Origin: Alternaria dauci
Taxonomy: Eukaryota > Ascomycota > Dothideomycetes > Pleosporales > Pleosporaceae
DNA length: 64,000 nt
Assembly: GCF_042100115.1 (NCBI RefSeq)
Contig: NC_091281.1
Coordinates: 868,001 to 932,000 of the forward strand
Direction of reading: 5' to 3'
This document shows positions 22,585 through 32,905 of the stretch, piece by piece. The translations under genes and the position numbers were made by a program. How positions within the stretch are numbered: position 1 is the first letter of the stretch; each line of letters starts with the position of its first letter. The notes under the pieces were generated by a model, which had not been told where the DNA came from, made no database searches, and was given only the letters and a program-made list of their open reading frames with translations.

Positions 22585-24152
22585 GGATGATGTTGCGCTG
22601 TGTATATATGCTTGTACCATATGCATCGGGACGGAGCAGGAATCATCAATACTTTTCCAATACGTGTTATGACATGGCTGTTGGACTGATCAAGGTAGGA
22701 TCTGCTCATGACAATTTATGGGAACAATTTAGATTTCTCTGAGAGACTGATGAGTACTTCAAACTACGGCAGCAGCGTGAAAGCTTACGCCTCGTGGTTG
22801 AACTGCAATCAGACTCATTCGACTCTCACAAAAGGAACACGCCACATGCCGTGCCAACTGTGGTACAAAGGCCGAGCAGTCGTGATGAGTAGAGATTTGG
22901 TCACTCTGGAAAAATGCAGAGGTATAAAGACAGAAGTTGAGCTACCAAGCCCAAAATGCTCGTATTAGCATGCGCCTCAATTTCCAGCGAACCAAACACA
23001 AGTTCGCGTTTTGAACATATATCGTCATCGACTGTGTAAAACACGAAGCAAACAAACAAGGAAGAAAAGCATGTAGTTGGGCATCTTTTGTTGAAGATTG
23101 TCAGGTACTCCCCGGTCCTTGCAGGGTTTGGGCCAGCGTCAAAGTGTCAGACCACACATTGACAGGTGTATCCTCGCATGTTCGCTGGAGTTCCATGTAT
23201 CTCGCACGGCTATCGGCCAATGGCTGATGACTCACGTGGCGTTCTGTACATAGCACCCCTACACACAATGGCACCGGGCTTCGTCATCCAGGCCTGAATG
23301 GTGCCGAGTGGGCAGGGTGCAGGACAGAAACTTGGAATCATGGCTTAGACGCAGCGAGACATGTGGAGAGGGAGGGGGGAGATGCAGCCATGAGGCGAGT
23401 GGGGAGAGGATGCGATAGCTGTCAGAAAGGCGTCGTTGCAACGTAACATGGACGAAAGTGAGGCACCGGTCAGGACTCGGAGGCGGCTGGAGAGGGGGCT
23501 ATGGCGAGCAGCATGTTCGCAGCGAAAAACACCCAAGCGGGCGGTCGGTGAGGGCTGCCGGTCAGAAAAGCTGCGCAAATCAGTTGACCTAAAGCCCGTT
23601 TGGAAACTGTCTTCTCGTTGGGCGCAGCAGCTGGTAAGAGAAAGTTTGGGCTTGGCCGGTGGGCACCCCGACCGGTGACATCATAGGCACATTGTTGCCG
23701 CTCTGCGCCCTCAAGACTGCCGCCCACCCCAGCTTCGAGCAGACGGCAACATCTACGCCGAGATAGATCCCTGGGACCCAAGCCAGACGGACAGTCATCA
23801 GCCGTGGACCTTCCGAGTCGATCATCCTGTTAAATACCACTGCCTGCCGGTGCCCTGCGACGCTCAACATACGCCATTCCCCTACCCACCTTGTCCCGTT
23901 ACTTTGCACAGGCACCTTTGTTCTTTGTTGCGACAGCCCCTTCCATCTACTAAACTTGGGCTACGAGCCAAGTCTGCTCCATCTGACCAAAGCGATTATC
24001 TGGTAAGCCCAACGTCGTCGCCTTGCTCGTCGCCTTTTAGTATGCCGGCTAACCAGAGGCGTGCGCAGAAGACGGGAGCCGGACACGACGCTTCCTGCTA
24101 CTGGACCCTGGAGAGGCAACATCGCCCACGGCGGGTATAGAGCAACACCACC
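22585..24152. other. Intergenic region of 1.57 kb
   Basis: The first 200 bases are the likely 3' UTR of the uL23m gene. The last 350 bases before 24153 are pyrimidine-rich on + (CCTACCCACCTTGTCCCGTTAC and similar), as expected of a core promoter and leader for the following gene. No intervening gene is supportable. Confidence 0.5.
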
Positions 24153-25916
24153 ATGTCCGAGTACAGCTACGCACCGCGGCACCGTACGCGGGAGCCCGAG
24201 TACGTGACCGAGACGACGTACATTGAGCGCGGCGGTCGCACGGGCGGGGCACGAGATCTCGTCTACCGCCCCGCAGCGCGCGAGGACAGCATCGAGGAAA
24301 TCCCCCGCGACTTCCCTCCCGGTGCCGAGTATAGGCAGACCAAGTACCGCGAGGAGTATGCGCCGCCCCGCCGCACCCGCTCAGTGAACCGTGGCTACGA
24401 CGACGACTACTATGACCGCCCCCGTCGACGAGACCGCGACTACGATGACCGTTCCGAGTACTCCGAGCGCCCCAACATGCAGCGCCGCAAGTCCATCGTC
24501 GACAAGGTCAAGGACTTTGGCGAGTCCGCAGGCCTAGGCGGCATCATCGGCGCCGTCACTGGCAGCGGCCGCGATCGGTCGCGCTCCCGCCCTCGTCGAG
24601 ACGACCGTGGCTATGACAGCGACAGGCACGGCTACTACGACGATCGCGACCGCCGAAGCAGCCGCTACGCTTCACGTTCTCGCAGCCGCAGCCGAGGAGG
24701 ACGCAAGTCTGAGAAGTGGGAGCAGGCTGCCAAAGCCGCCATCGTCGCCGGTGCTGTCGAAGCCTTCCGCAGCCGCAAGGAGGCCGGCCCATGGACCGGT
24801 GCCAAGGGCCAACGTATTGCAACTGCTGCTCTCGGTGCTGCTGGTATCGACGGTCTCATCGACAGAGATCCTGGCAAGCACGAGAAGAGACATGTCGCCG
24901 AGTCCGCTCTGGGTGGTCTTGTTGCTTCCCGCCTAGCCAATGGCTCTCGCTCCCGCTCCCGTGCTCCTCGTGGTCGTGACGACTCCAGGTCTCGCTCTCG
25001 CTCCCGCTCTCGTGCCAGGTCCAGGTCCAGGTCCATCTTTGGGCGTTCTCGCTCTCGCGGCCGCTCACGCTCCCATTCCAGTGAGGGAGGAAACGGTCTC
25101 GCAAAGGTAGCGGGTACCGGTGCAGTGCTCGCAGCAGGCAAGGCTCTATACGACCGTGTGCGCTCCAAGTCTCGTTCCCGCCGCGAGCGATCCCGCTCTT
25201 CCAGCGCCGACAGCTATGTGCCCTCACGTAGGGGTAACCGCCGCTCGTACAGCCGAGGCCGCGGTATGGACGATCAGTATTCCGAAGCCCCTTCCAGGAC
25301 TAACCCAGATCGCAGACTAGCCGCCGCCGGTGGGGCAGGCGCGGGTGCTTTGACAGCACAAGGTGGAGGAGCAGATCGGGGTCGATGGGACGCTAGCAGC
25401 GATTCCGAATCGTCCACTGATATGGAGGAGAAGCGCAAGAAGCTACGAGGTAAGGAACTCCTTACTGCCGGTCTGGCCACGGTGGCCACCATTCACGCCG
25501 CCCACGGAGTCTATTCGTCCATGGTTGCCTCGGAGAACCGCCGCAAGCTCGTCGGCGAGGGCGAAATGTCACCCGAAGAAGCGCGCAAACGCAAGTCCAA
25601 AAACATGCTCCAGGACGCGGCTGCCGTGGGTATCGCTGCCCTCGGCATCAAGTCTGCCTACTCCGAGTGGAAAGAGATGAACGAGCAACGCCACAGCGTC
25701 AAGGAACTCGAGACGCGCCGCCGCAAGAGGAGAAAGCTTCGTGAACGACGCGAAAGAGAAGCCCGCCAGACTGCCCTAGGGTCCAACATGAATGGAGCAG
25801 CCGCTAATCCGTACGCATATCCTGTAGCCGCCAACCAATCCTACCCTACCTCCTACGCGGATGCGAATCCTTACGGGAGCTCGGTGCCACCGCCACCTAT
25901 GGGTGCGAGGTATTAG
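24153..25916 (+). CDS. DUF3824-type arginine/serine-rich fungal protein
   Basis: A single exon of 587 residues. The N-terminus is rich in Y, R, D and E (for example YDDDYYDRPRRRDRDYDD). A short conserved helix with SIVDKVKDFGESAGLGGIIG follows, and then long RS/RSRSR dipeptide runs (about residues 135-175 and 265-365). Between these lie alanine/glycine-rich helical modules repeated in kind: QAAKAAIVAGAVEAFRSRKE, RIATAALGAAGIDGLID, GLAKVAGTGAVLAAGKALYD and ELLTAGLATVATIHAAHGVY. The C-terminus is proline/tyrosine-rich and ends PPPPMGARY. This arrangement matches the DUF3824 group found widely in filamentous ascomycetes, whose function is unknown. RS runs suggest RNA or splicing-factor association, or phase separation, but the glycine-zipper-like helices could equally bind membranes. 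The start ATG has a good fungal context (CACCATGTCC). Confidence 0.78.
   Translation: MSEYSYAPRHRTREPEYVTETTYIERGGRTGGARDLVYRPAAREDSIEEIPRDFPPGAEYRQTKYREEYAPPRRTRSVNRGYDDDYYDRPRRRDRDYDDRSEYSERPNMQRRKSIVDKVKDFGESAGLGGIIGAVTGSGRDRSRSRPRRDDRGYDSDRHGYYDDRDRRSSRYASRSRSRSRGGRKSEKWEQAAKAAIVAGAVEAFRSRKEAGPWTGAKGQRIATAALGAAGIDGLIDRDPGKHEKRHVAESALGGLVASRLANGSRSRSRAPRGRDDSRSRSRSRSRARSRSRSIFGRSRSRGRSRSHSSEGGNGLAKVAGTGAVLAAGKALYDRVRSKSRSRRERSRSSSADSYVPSRRGNRRSYSRGRGMDDQYSEAPSRTNPDRRLAAAGGAGAGALTAQGGGADRGRWDASSDSESSTDMEEKRKKLRGKELLTAGLATVATIHAAHGVYSSMVASENRRKLVGEGEMSPEEARKRKSKNMLQDAAAVGIAALGIKSAYSEWKEMNEQRHSVKELETRRRKRRKLRERREREARQTALGSNMNGAAANPYAYPVAANQSYPTSYADANPYGSSVPPPPMGARY
24942..25080 (+). repeat. 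Degenerate CGC/TCC codon repeat encoding RS dipeptides
   Basis: Tandem TCTCGC/TCCCGC/TCCAGG hexamers encode consecutive Arg-Ser pairs inside the DUF3824-type gene. The codons vary while the dipeptide is kept, which points to selection on the protein and not to a simple DNA microsatellite. Confidence 0.7.
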
Positions 25917-26755
25917 ATGCTTACCCAACCATCGTCTCTGTTTCCTTACCCCTTTTTTTTCTCGAAACGGCCTATTTGTTAATTGTACTGTTGCGATTGT
26001 GTAGAGAAAGTGTTGTTGAATACCTTTTTTTTCTTCGCGGGGCTTGGACAAGCAAGAAGGCAGCCAATGTCATTGTTCTTCTTTTTAGCAATCTCCATTC
26101 TATTTCACGTTTTGGTCTTTTGATGAATGATAATGATGGTAGAGAATGGGTGGATACATGGCATCTTCTTGGTCTTGTGGAGAGAGAAGAAGAACAGCAC
26201 ATTGACTTGTTGCGACGTCGGGTCTTCTGGTCCGAACACGAATGATTCATGACATGACTTACGAACTCGGGATAGATATGAAATGCGAAACAGTGTTTTT
26301 TTCATTCGATTGCTCATACTCTTGTTCTGAATTCTCTCTTCAACCACAATTTTCGGCAGTAGTACATCAGCCAGATACTTCATCATAGAATCCAACACCA
26401 ATTCCATGCAGAGCCATGACGGGTAGCTGCTACCATGGTATTTCGCACGTCGAGGGCGACAGGATCAAGCATCAACTATCTCAGAATAAACTTTTGGTTT
26501 GGACGTGGACCCGGTTGCAATTCTGCATATACCATGGTGAGGCGACTATGTGATACGTAATGTCAAACTAACAAAGCAAAAGGAAACCCCAGGCATCCTT
26601 GCCTCCAGGAAATACCAAATTCATGAATATATCGCCATGTTTTGAACCTCAGAGTATGTAGGGAAAGGTAAAATAGATGACCAAAAGATGTGAAAAAGCA
26701 GACATGAGGTTATAGATGGGGCTCCAAGACCGCCTCGTTGCCGCAATCAGGTGCT
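25917..26755. other. Convergent 3' spacer of 839 bp
   Basis: This AT-richer spacer, with several T runs (for example CCCTTTTTTTTCTCG near 25,950), lies between the ends of two converging genes. It should hold both polyadenylation zones. No coding signal. Confidence 0.5.
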
Positions 26756-28379
26756 TCAGAGACCTTCGTCGCTGCAGTTATCCTCCATGTCGGGTTCATC
26801 GATAGCCCATAGAATAAAAGGTCCGTTGTACTCCAGCTATGGATAGTTAGTATTCGTCAAAAGATGGACTCCATGTGATCACCTACGCTAGGGTGGCCCT
26901 GCTCCGAAGCAAACCACCATCGGCCCAGAATGATCCGACCACCAGGCAAAACAACGCCCTCGTACGCCCAAAGATTGTCCTCGTTTGGGTGGTTGTAATC
27001 TACGGTGAAGTGCTTCATGAAGGTTATGCGCTGCCAGCCGGGAATACCACCTTGCGGAGGCAGAGTGTTGAGCCATCCAAGAGCCATGTATTCGTCGTCA
27101 AGGTCCTCACCCTTGCCCTCAAACTGGATGCTGGATGCGGTAGGTTTAGATAGACTCCGACCTTGAGTCGTGATGCCTTCCTTGCGAGTGTCGTTCGCGA
27201 GCGAGCGGAGACGGTCTTCAAAAATGGGGGGCCATGGTAGCTGGCGACCATCAGGTAGGACACCGTCTTGTGCAAAAGTGAGCTCAAGAGACTGTATGTG
27301 ATCAGTCAATGTACGCGCGACTTCGAAGACTCCAAGAATAGCGTACCTGAATTTTGCCTTCGTCAACGTTCTTGTCAATATACACTTGCTTTCCTGGGCC
27401 TTGCCGTCGCAGCTTCTGAACCTCGGAGTTATCAAGAAATGCATATGTGCCGTTCCAGTACTTGCTCAGAGGTCGAACCCCATTCTTAAGTTGTTCTCGC
27501 CATGCTGAGGGCTTCTGGGTGGCATCTAGCCCTTCGATCTTGTCGAAGAGTGTCTGGGCGTCCTCATTCATCATGTGATGACGGAAGAAGCTCATGGCAT
27601 GTAACATCCACCCGAGATTCAACTTGGTGTGATCGCGATTGAAGAGTGGAGCGGTAGCGGCAGAGAGGTACACGGCGTGCTGTGACTCCTCAAAAGCAAA
27701 TATGTTGTGCTTCAAGCCTTCGAGGTTAAAGACAAACTGAGAGCACATGAGCTTCACCGCGGCAAGCCCATCTTCAATGTGCATCGATACGCCGGGTGGG
27801 GTGTCAGGGGCACGTCGGTCGTTGTTAAGGAGGCGAGATTTGAGAATAAAGTCCAGTATGTGAGCGTGGTTCTTGCTGCGTAAACGGCCATGCTCGTCGA
27901 CTTCGGTAGCTCCTTGGAATGACTCTGCTTTGTGTTAGGACACGAGATGCGTGCCTAGGTCTTGAGGGTATTGTTTGACTTACCATTGATCATATCCTTG
28001 AGCATATTGACGACCTGTCTCTCTCCTTGACGAATACCATGGAAGAATGGATACTTGATTCCACGTCTAAGCTGCTTGGAGCGACGTTGATACACGCGAC
28101 GTAGGGACAGGTTGTTGGGGCCATCCTTGAAGTCATACTTCTCGCGGTACTTGGCGCGCCAGAAGGAAAGGTTGTCCGCGTCGACGGCATCGTTTGTAGA
28201 GTGACAGATGAGTCGATATGTCGCAATATCCTTGTCGTTGTCAAGCTCATGAACGATGGCCTTGTTGAGCTGCCACAGATTGTCAGCATCTGTGCATTCA
28301 TATGCATGTCGAAGATACACACTTCTATAGGCAGAGAGTTGAATGCCGTGGCATCGTTTAGGTCCTGGGAGCAAGACAT
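26756..28379 (-). pseudogene. F-box-like fungal protein gene with a 2-base frameshift in the F-box
   Basis: Four exons: 28379..27984, 27924..27347, 27291..26887 and 26836..26756. All three introns have good GT-AG sites, and the last has a TACTAAC branch. The ATG frame gives MSCSQDLNDATAFNSLPIEV, a typical F-box opening. The continuing frame, LRHAYECTDADNLWQLNK, is displaced by two bases. The break coincides with a (GT)3 run on the coding strand (AC repeat about 28316-28322). One fewer GT unit would restore one frame across all exons, and exon 1 phase fits exon 2 only then. The downstream product (about 375 residues, ending EDNCSDEGL) is otherwise intact and has no known domain. F-box proteins usually hand substrates to SCF ubiquitin ligases. 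The cause may be a sequencing error, a recent null allele or a true pseudogene. Confidence 0.72.
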
Positions 28380-29206
28380 GTTGATGTAGATGACTGGTAC
28401 GAGGTCAAGAGATTGAGATATTTGGAGATCCAACGTGATAGAGTAAGCGGGTCGGTGGAAGAACAAGGACTGGCAGTGTACGAGGACGATATACGGTGGA
28501 GAGGTCACCCGCACTAGCTGCGAGTAAAGGCACGCTCCTATTGTAGAATAAGAAGTAAGGGTAGCAGGGATCCAGCTGACCGTAGAAGGCCGTCGCAAAA
28601 CGAAGTGAAGGTGGAACTCTGCCTGTTATGCCCAACTGAACAGCACCCTCATACCGAATCCAGCGGCTGTGTTGGGCTATGTCAGTATTTTGAGCTCCAA
28701 GGATATGGTTGAGAACCAGCAACTCGGATTGGGCAGGGTGCCTTAGGTTGTCCCCGGCGATTTGCTGGCAGCAACAGTGACGAAGAGTTGCAAACGACGG
28801 TGCTGTGCCTGGATGCGTTTGCACGCGGAGGGCAAGGTTTCAACAAGGTAGTTACGTTGAGGTGGGTCACGAACGCCACAAGGCGGTGCCGGTACAGGAA
28901 GCATGGCTGCGTGTTGCATGATGAGGATGCGAGGTTGAAGATGTGGAGGACGGTTGCGGTCGCCGTTGCTCGTCTTCTACATGCCTTCCTGGGAAGGTAC
29001 AGCCAATGACGTACTGCCCAGTCCAGAGCTCGGTATGATGTCCGCGAACCGGGTATGCGTTTCTGCTTAATGTCGGGATTCAATGGAGAGCGGTATACGG
29101 GGTATTTGATGCAGCTACAGCATTGTATTATGGATACCGTGTGACTATGCAAACATAATTGTAGTGCTCCTCCTCCTCCTCCTCCTCCTCCTCCTCCTCA
29201 TCATCT
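28380..29206. other. Spacer of 827 bp between two minus-strand genes
   Basis: Upstream region of the F-box gene and 3' region of the PQQ dehydrogenase-like gene. Frames here lack coding character. A trinucleotide microsatellite lies at its right edge. Confidence 0.5.
29167..29199. repeat. (CTC)11 microsatellite
   Basis: Eleven uninterrupted CTC units (GAG on the transcript strand) start eight bases past the stop codon of the minus-strand gene ending at 29207. They should therefore be in its 3' UTR. Confidence 0.9.
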
Positions 29207-30757
29207 TCAGACCAACGCGCCAACTATGGCTGCACCAACAACCCAATAGCTTCCGCTTCCAACGCTCCGTTTCATCGCATTACCAGTAGTCTCGCTCGGC
29301 TGAGGCGCACTTCCAGATCCTGTCGGACTCGGACTCGCGCTGTCTCCAGCACCCGCCGCTTCACTCACATCTGCAACACCACTGCCATCCTCTCTTGTAA
29401 CGACGAATATCTCACCCGTAGAATCGGAACTCATGAATAAGCGACCCTGGGCATCCCATGCAAGACCAACAGGTCGGAAACAAGAGCCAGGGCAAGCAGA
29501 GAGATCGGGGTTGGAGACAATATCAACGGCGGCTGTGGTGCTATTGGCAGGTGCGACTGGTGAGCCGTTACCATCAAACTGGACAAAACTGAGTTTGTAA
29601 CCGATGGGCTCTTCGCGATTCCATGAGCCATGCATCGTTACCCATGCGGCAGTACCATTGGGATTGAACTTGATATCAAGGGGAGCCATGTGAGCGTCGA
29701 ATGTGATCCGAGGAGCAATACGGTCATTCTCGCAGAATGTGTCGTTCACAGTTGCGTTCTGATCTCCAATGGCAAACTGCTGCCCTGTCATTCCGCCAAA
29801 GTCTGGGATCTCGGACACATTCCATGCTGTGAAGCATGAAGGATAACCGTAGTTGCCACCTTGTACATCGCTCGCGGTTCCGTTGAGGTAACCGTGAAAG
29901 TTGAGCTCCTCACCTGGGTTGTTTTGGTTGATAGTTTGTCCACTTCGGGGGATGTTGTCGACGCTATTCTCCACAGAGTAGATACCACCTGAGACGGGTT
30001 CCTCAGCTACTCCGACTGAGTTCCTAAGACCCCAACCCAGCAGCAGTCCGCTTGACGCATGATCGTATGCCGAGCTGGTCATGTTGCCCACGTTGAAGGC
30101 TTTAATGGTTGAGACTCCAGTATTCACATCCAGAGTCTGAAGATCGATGTTACCTACGCTACCACGGGAGACGAGTAGCATGTCAGGAACAGCCTGGGAC
30201 ATGAGTAGGGTACGTGTGGTATGACCTTCATCGTCTCCCATGCCTTGGACAACATCACGGGATTCAGATGTAGTCTGGCCCTGTGAGGCATTGTAGTCCC
30301 AAGCGTAGACAGTGCTGTGGGAGGATGCATAGAGCGTATTGCCGTCCTGCGAGAAAGCGATTCCATGGTTCAACTGTTGTAGTCAGTTACCAGAAACCAT
30401 CTCAAGTCACGTCTCGCCCCGCACGACGCGAGTACTCACAGATTCATCCTCAACTACACTCTGCACGTCACCATCAACCCTAACGCAAGCTCCATCACCC
30501 GTCAACCTCAACCTACTAACCCCATGCTCTTGTTCCACAACCAGCAGCCCACCTTCCCGATCGAAAATAATGCCGCGTGGATCTCTCAGCCCGTTAGCCA
30601 CGACTTGGACACGGAACCCCGGCGCCACCGAAGGAGCACCATGTTGTGGGGCAATGGGGCTTGCGCATGCTGTTGCAGCGGTGGATTGCGCTTTGGCCGT
30701 CAGCATAACAGAGCATGCGCTCAGGCCCACTGCGGCTATTAAGTGTTTCAGCGTCAT
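29207..30757 (-). CDS. Secreted, probably GPI-anchored PQQ-dependent pyranose/sorbosone dehydrogenase-like protein (AA12 type)
   Basis: Two exons, 30757..30440 and 30373..29207, joined over a 66 bp intron (GTGAGT...ACAACAG), give 494 residues. An N-terminal signal peptide (MTLKHLIAAVGLSACSVMLT) is probably cut after AKA. The six-bladed beta-propeller of the glucose/sorbosone dehydrogenase superfamily follows, with GFRVQVVANGLRDPRGIIFD, LLLGWGLRNSVGVAEE, ITFDAHMAPLDIKFNPNG and VTMHGSWNREEPIGYK. A Ser/Pro/Gly/Thr-rich stretch near residue 450 and a hydrophobic C-terminus (SYWVVGAAIVGALV) fit a GPI signal, which would place the enzyme on the cell wall or plasma membrane. Fungal AA12 relatives oxidise sugars and pass electrons to cytochrome or lytic polysaccharide monooxygenases. 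No cytochrome or cellulose-binding domain is present here. Activity on a given sugar cannot be read from the sequence. Confidence 0.82.
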
Positions 30758-32905
30758 ATTGGAATGCTCAAAATGACGTGAGAAGTCGGCAGTCTCGGAC
30801 GAAGAATGGATTTGGGCAACAAAACCGCTTCTGGCTGATCAGTCCGATGCGTGGTTGGTTGGCGGGAACGGGGAAGATGGGGGGCGGTATGCAAGGTACG
30901 GGTGTAGTCGAGCCAACAAGGACTTTCTCTCGGTGTTTACGTTGTGGAGATTGGAGGAAGCTTGCTGTTTTGATCACAAATGAGCGTCTCCAACCGCTGA
31001 CGAGGGAGAACAGCAAGAAGGGCTACAGAGCGATGCACATATAGTCAATCCCCCCTCTTTTGGTAGGTAGTGCAGGTGTCAGTCGCCTCCCTTTTGGTGT
31101 CGTTCCCTGGTGTTGCTTGGCCTGCGCCTTCCAAGACAGGCAATCGTCATCGACCTCGGATGGATGAAAGCGCGGGGTTTTGCGATCTGCCCATTGTCAA
31201 ACCGTCGCAGTCTCAAGTGCATGCAGATGTAATTGGCGAGTACTGTAGTCTTGCCAATCCGTACTCGCCTTCGTCTTGGTGCATCAATCGCATGTTTCCA
31301 ACAAGGCAGGTCGCGCGACCGTTTTCATGTATGTGGACATGCAATTGTGGAGTAGGGTTCTGGAGGCTCTGTTTACAGCACAATCAATACAGCCGAGCCG
31401 GCCGAGGACATTATTCCCACCCGTGGGTGCGTGTAAGCGCGCTTGCTGGGGAGTCGGACCAACAACAGCGGCCAAGCACCCCGAGACGAACGAGACAAGC
31501 TGAATGGCAAAAAATCTGGTAAGCTATATCGTCCGGAAAACAGGAATATGCATCGTGGATGACAGTGCAGTAGATTAGGGCGTCCCTCGGTTAGTGGTAG
31601 CTTCGGCTTTATGACTGCAAAGCGGCATGGGCTTTATTTGTTGTGCTGTTCCAAGATTGTTCGCGTAGCATGATATACACAATTCATCATTACGATACAA
31701 GTGGAAAGAGTAAATCCCTCAGTTGTGTGCCGCGTCCGTTGCATTGTCCGCTGTTCGTCTGTCGGAAACGTTCGTCCCACGTGCCTTCGCTGCTCGTTGA
31801 CCCGCCCGGGCAGAAGCGAATGCGAGTCTGGTACGCTGCTGTACGAAGATCTGGCTGTCCGGCATGAACAAGATGCGCAGGCGATCATCAGTGCGTAAAA
31901 CTGCGCCTCCGTTCGGCGCTGCCTTGATGACTAGCTCCTCACAAGGCAATGTGTGGGAATGCATTAGTAGCGTGTGATTCGGCTATGGGCCCGCAGTAGT
32001 TGACCTCGCAACAACGGCTCGGAAGCTATGGTAGTTCCAACAAGACAACTTCAACCAAAACATAAGATGGGAGGATGATTTCCAGTGTAGCAGTCGTGTA
32101 AAAGCAAGAGGCGGTGTATGCGAGCTAGACAGTATGGTACTGGTAATAGTTCGGGACTACTACACAGTAGCCTAAACACTTTAAGCATGATGTCGTTGTC
32201 TGTCAAGATCCCGAAAGCCAAAGGTGTAGACATCACAGCGAATCAAGTGGCACCACAGTGTAATATATGTTCCATATTCTGTGGATTCGTGTCTCAAGAG
32301 ACAGTCGCTGTGGCCGTCAGGTATCAATGCTATGATTTTTGAGAGGACCCTCGTTGTGATTCCAGATATCGTAGATCGAGAAAGACAAAGGAACAAAGAA
32401 ACAAAGAGAAAAACCCTCAACACGCTTTTATACATGACTGGAACGTGTAGAAAAGCGGCTCGCGAACTGCGCGGTATGCCCATCCCGCCAGGAGAGTATT
32501 ATATGCTCAACGCCTCCACAAAGGAAACCCCCAATCCTGAATGCGCCATAATCTTCCATTAGACAAAACACATGCGCTTCGTGTCGCATGTCTCCTCTTT
32601 TCCATGTGTATCCTGGCCGGGAGATGCTGCAACGTATGCAAAAGGAAATCGCAAATGCCATGTCGCTCCAAATGCAGTACTTAGCCTGACGTGATAATCG
32701 ACGGCTGCGTAATTAATACAGGGTAATGATTGACCAAGCCACGAAGGCTTGATCCTCGCTCGAACGCTCTGATCCAAAGGTGAAACATCTAGAAGAAACT
32801 CTTGTTTCTTCCCACAAACTTTTGCTCAGAAGCGTGTGGCCAGCACGAAGCGAGTGTATGCTTCTTTTAACATGCTCGTAAGTCGCGTCGTTGTATCCTG
32901 CGAAT
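30758..32905. other. Intergenic region of 2.15 kb
   Basis: Upstream DNA of the PQQ dehydrogenase-like gene on the left and 3' flank of the large protein on the right. Open frames are short and without motifs on either strand. No tRNA, repeat or mobile element is recognised. Confidence 0.5.

Noticed and set aside
24942..25080. Short tandem repeats that might suggest a CRISPR-like or minisatellite array
   Set aside because: They are codons for RS dipeptides inside an intact gene, with no spacers.
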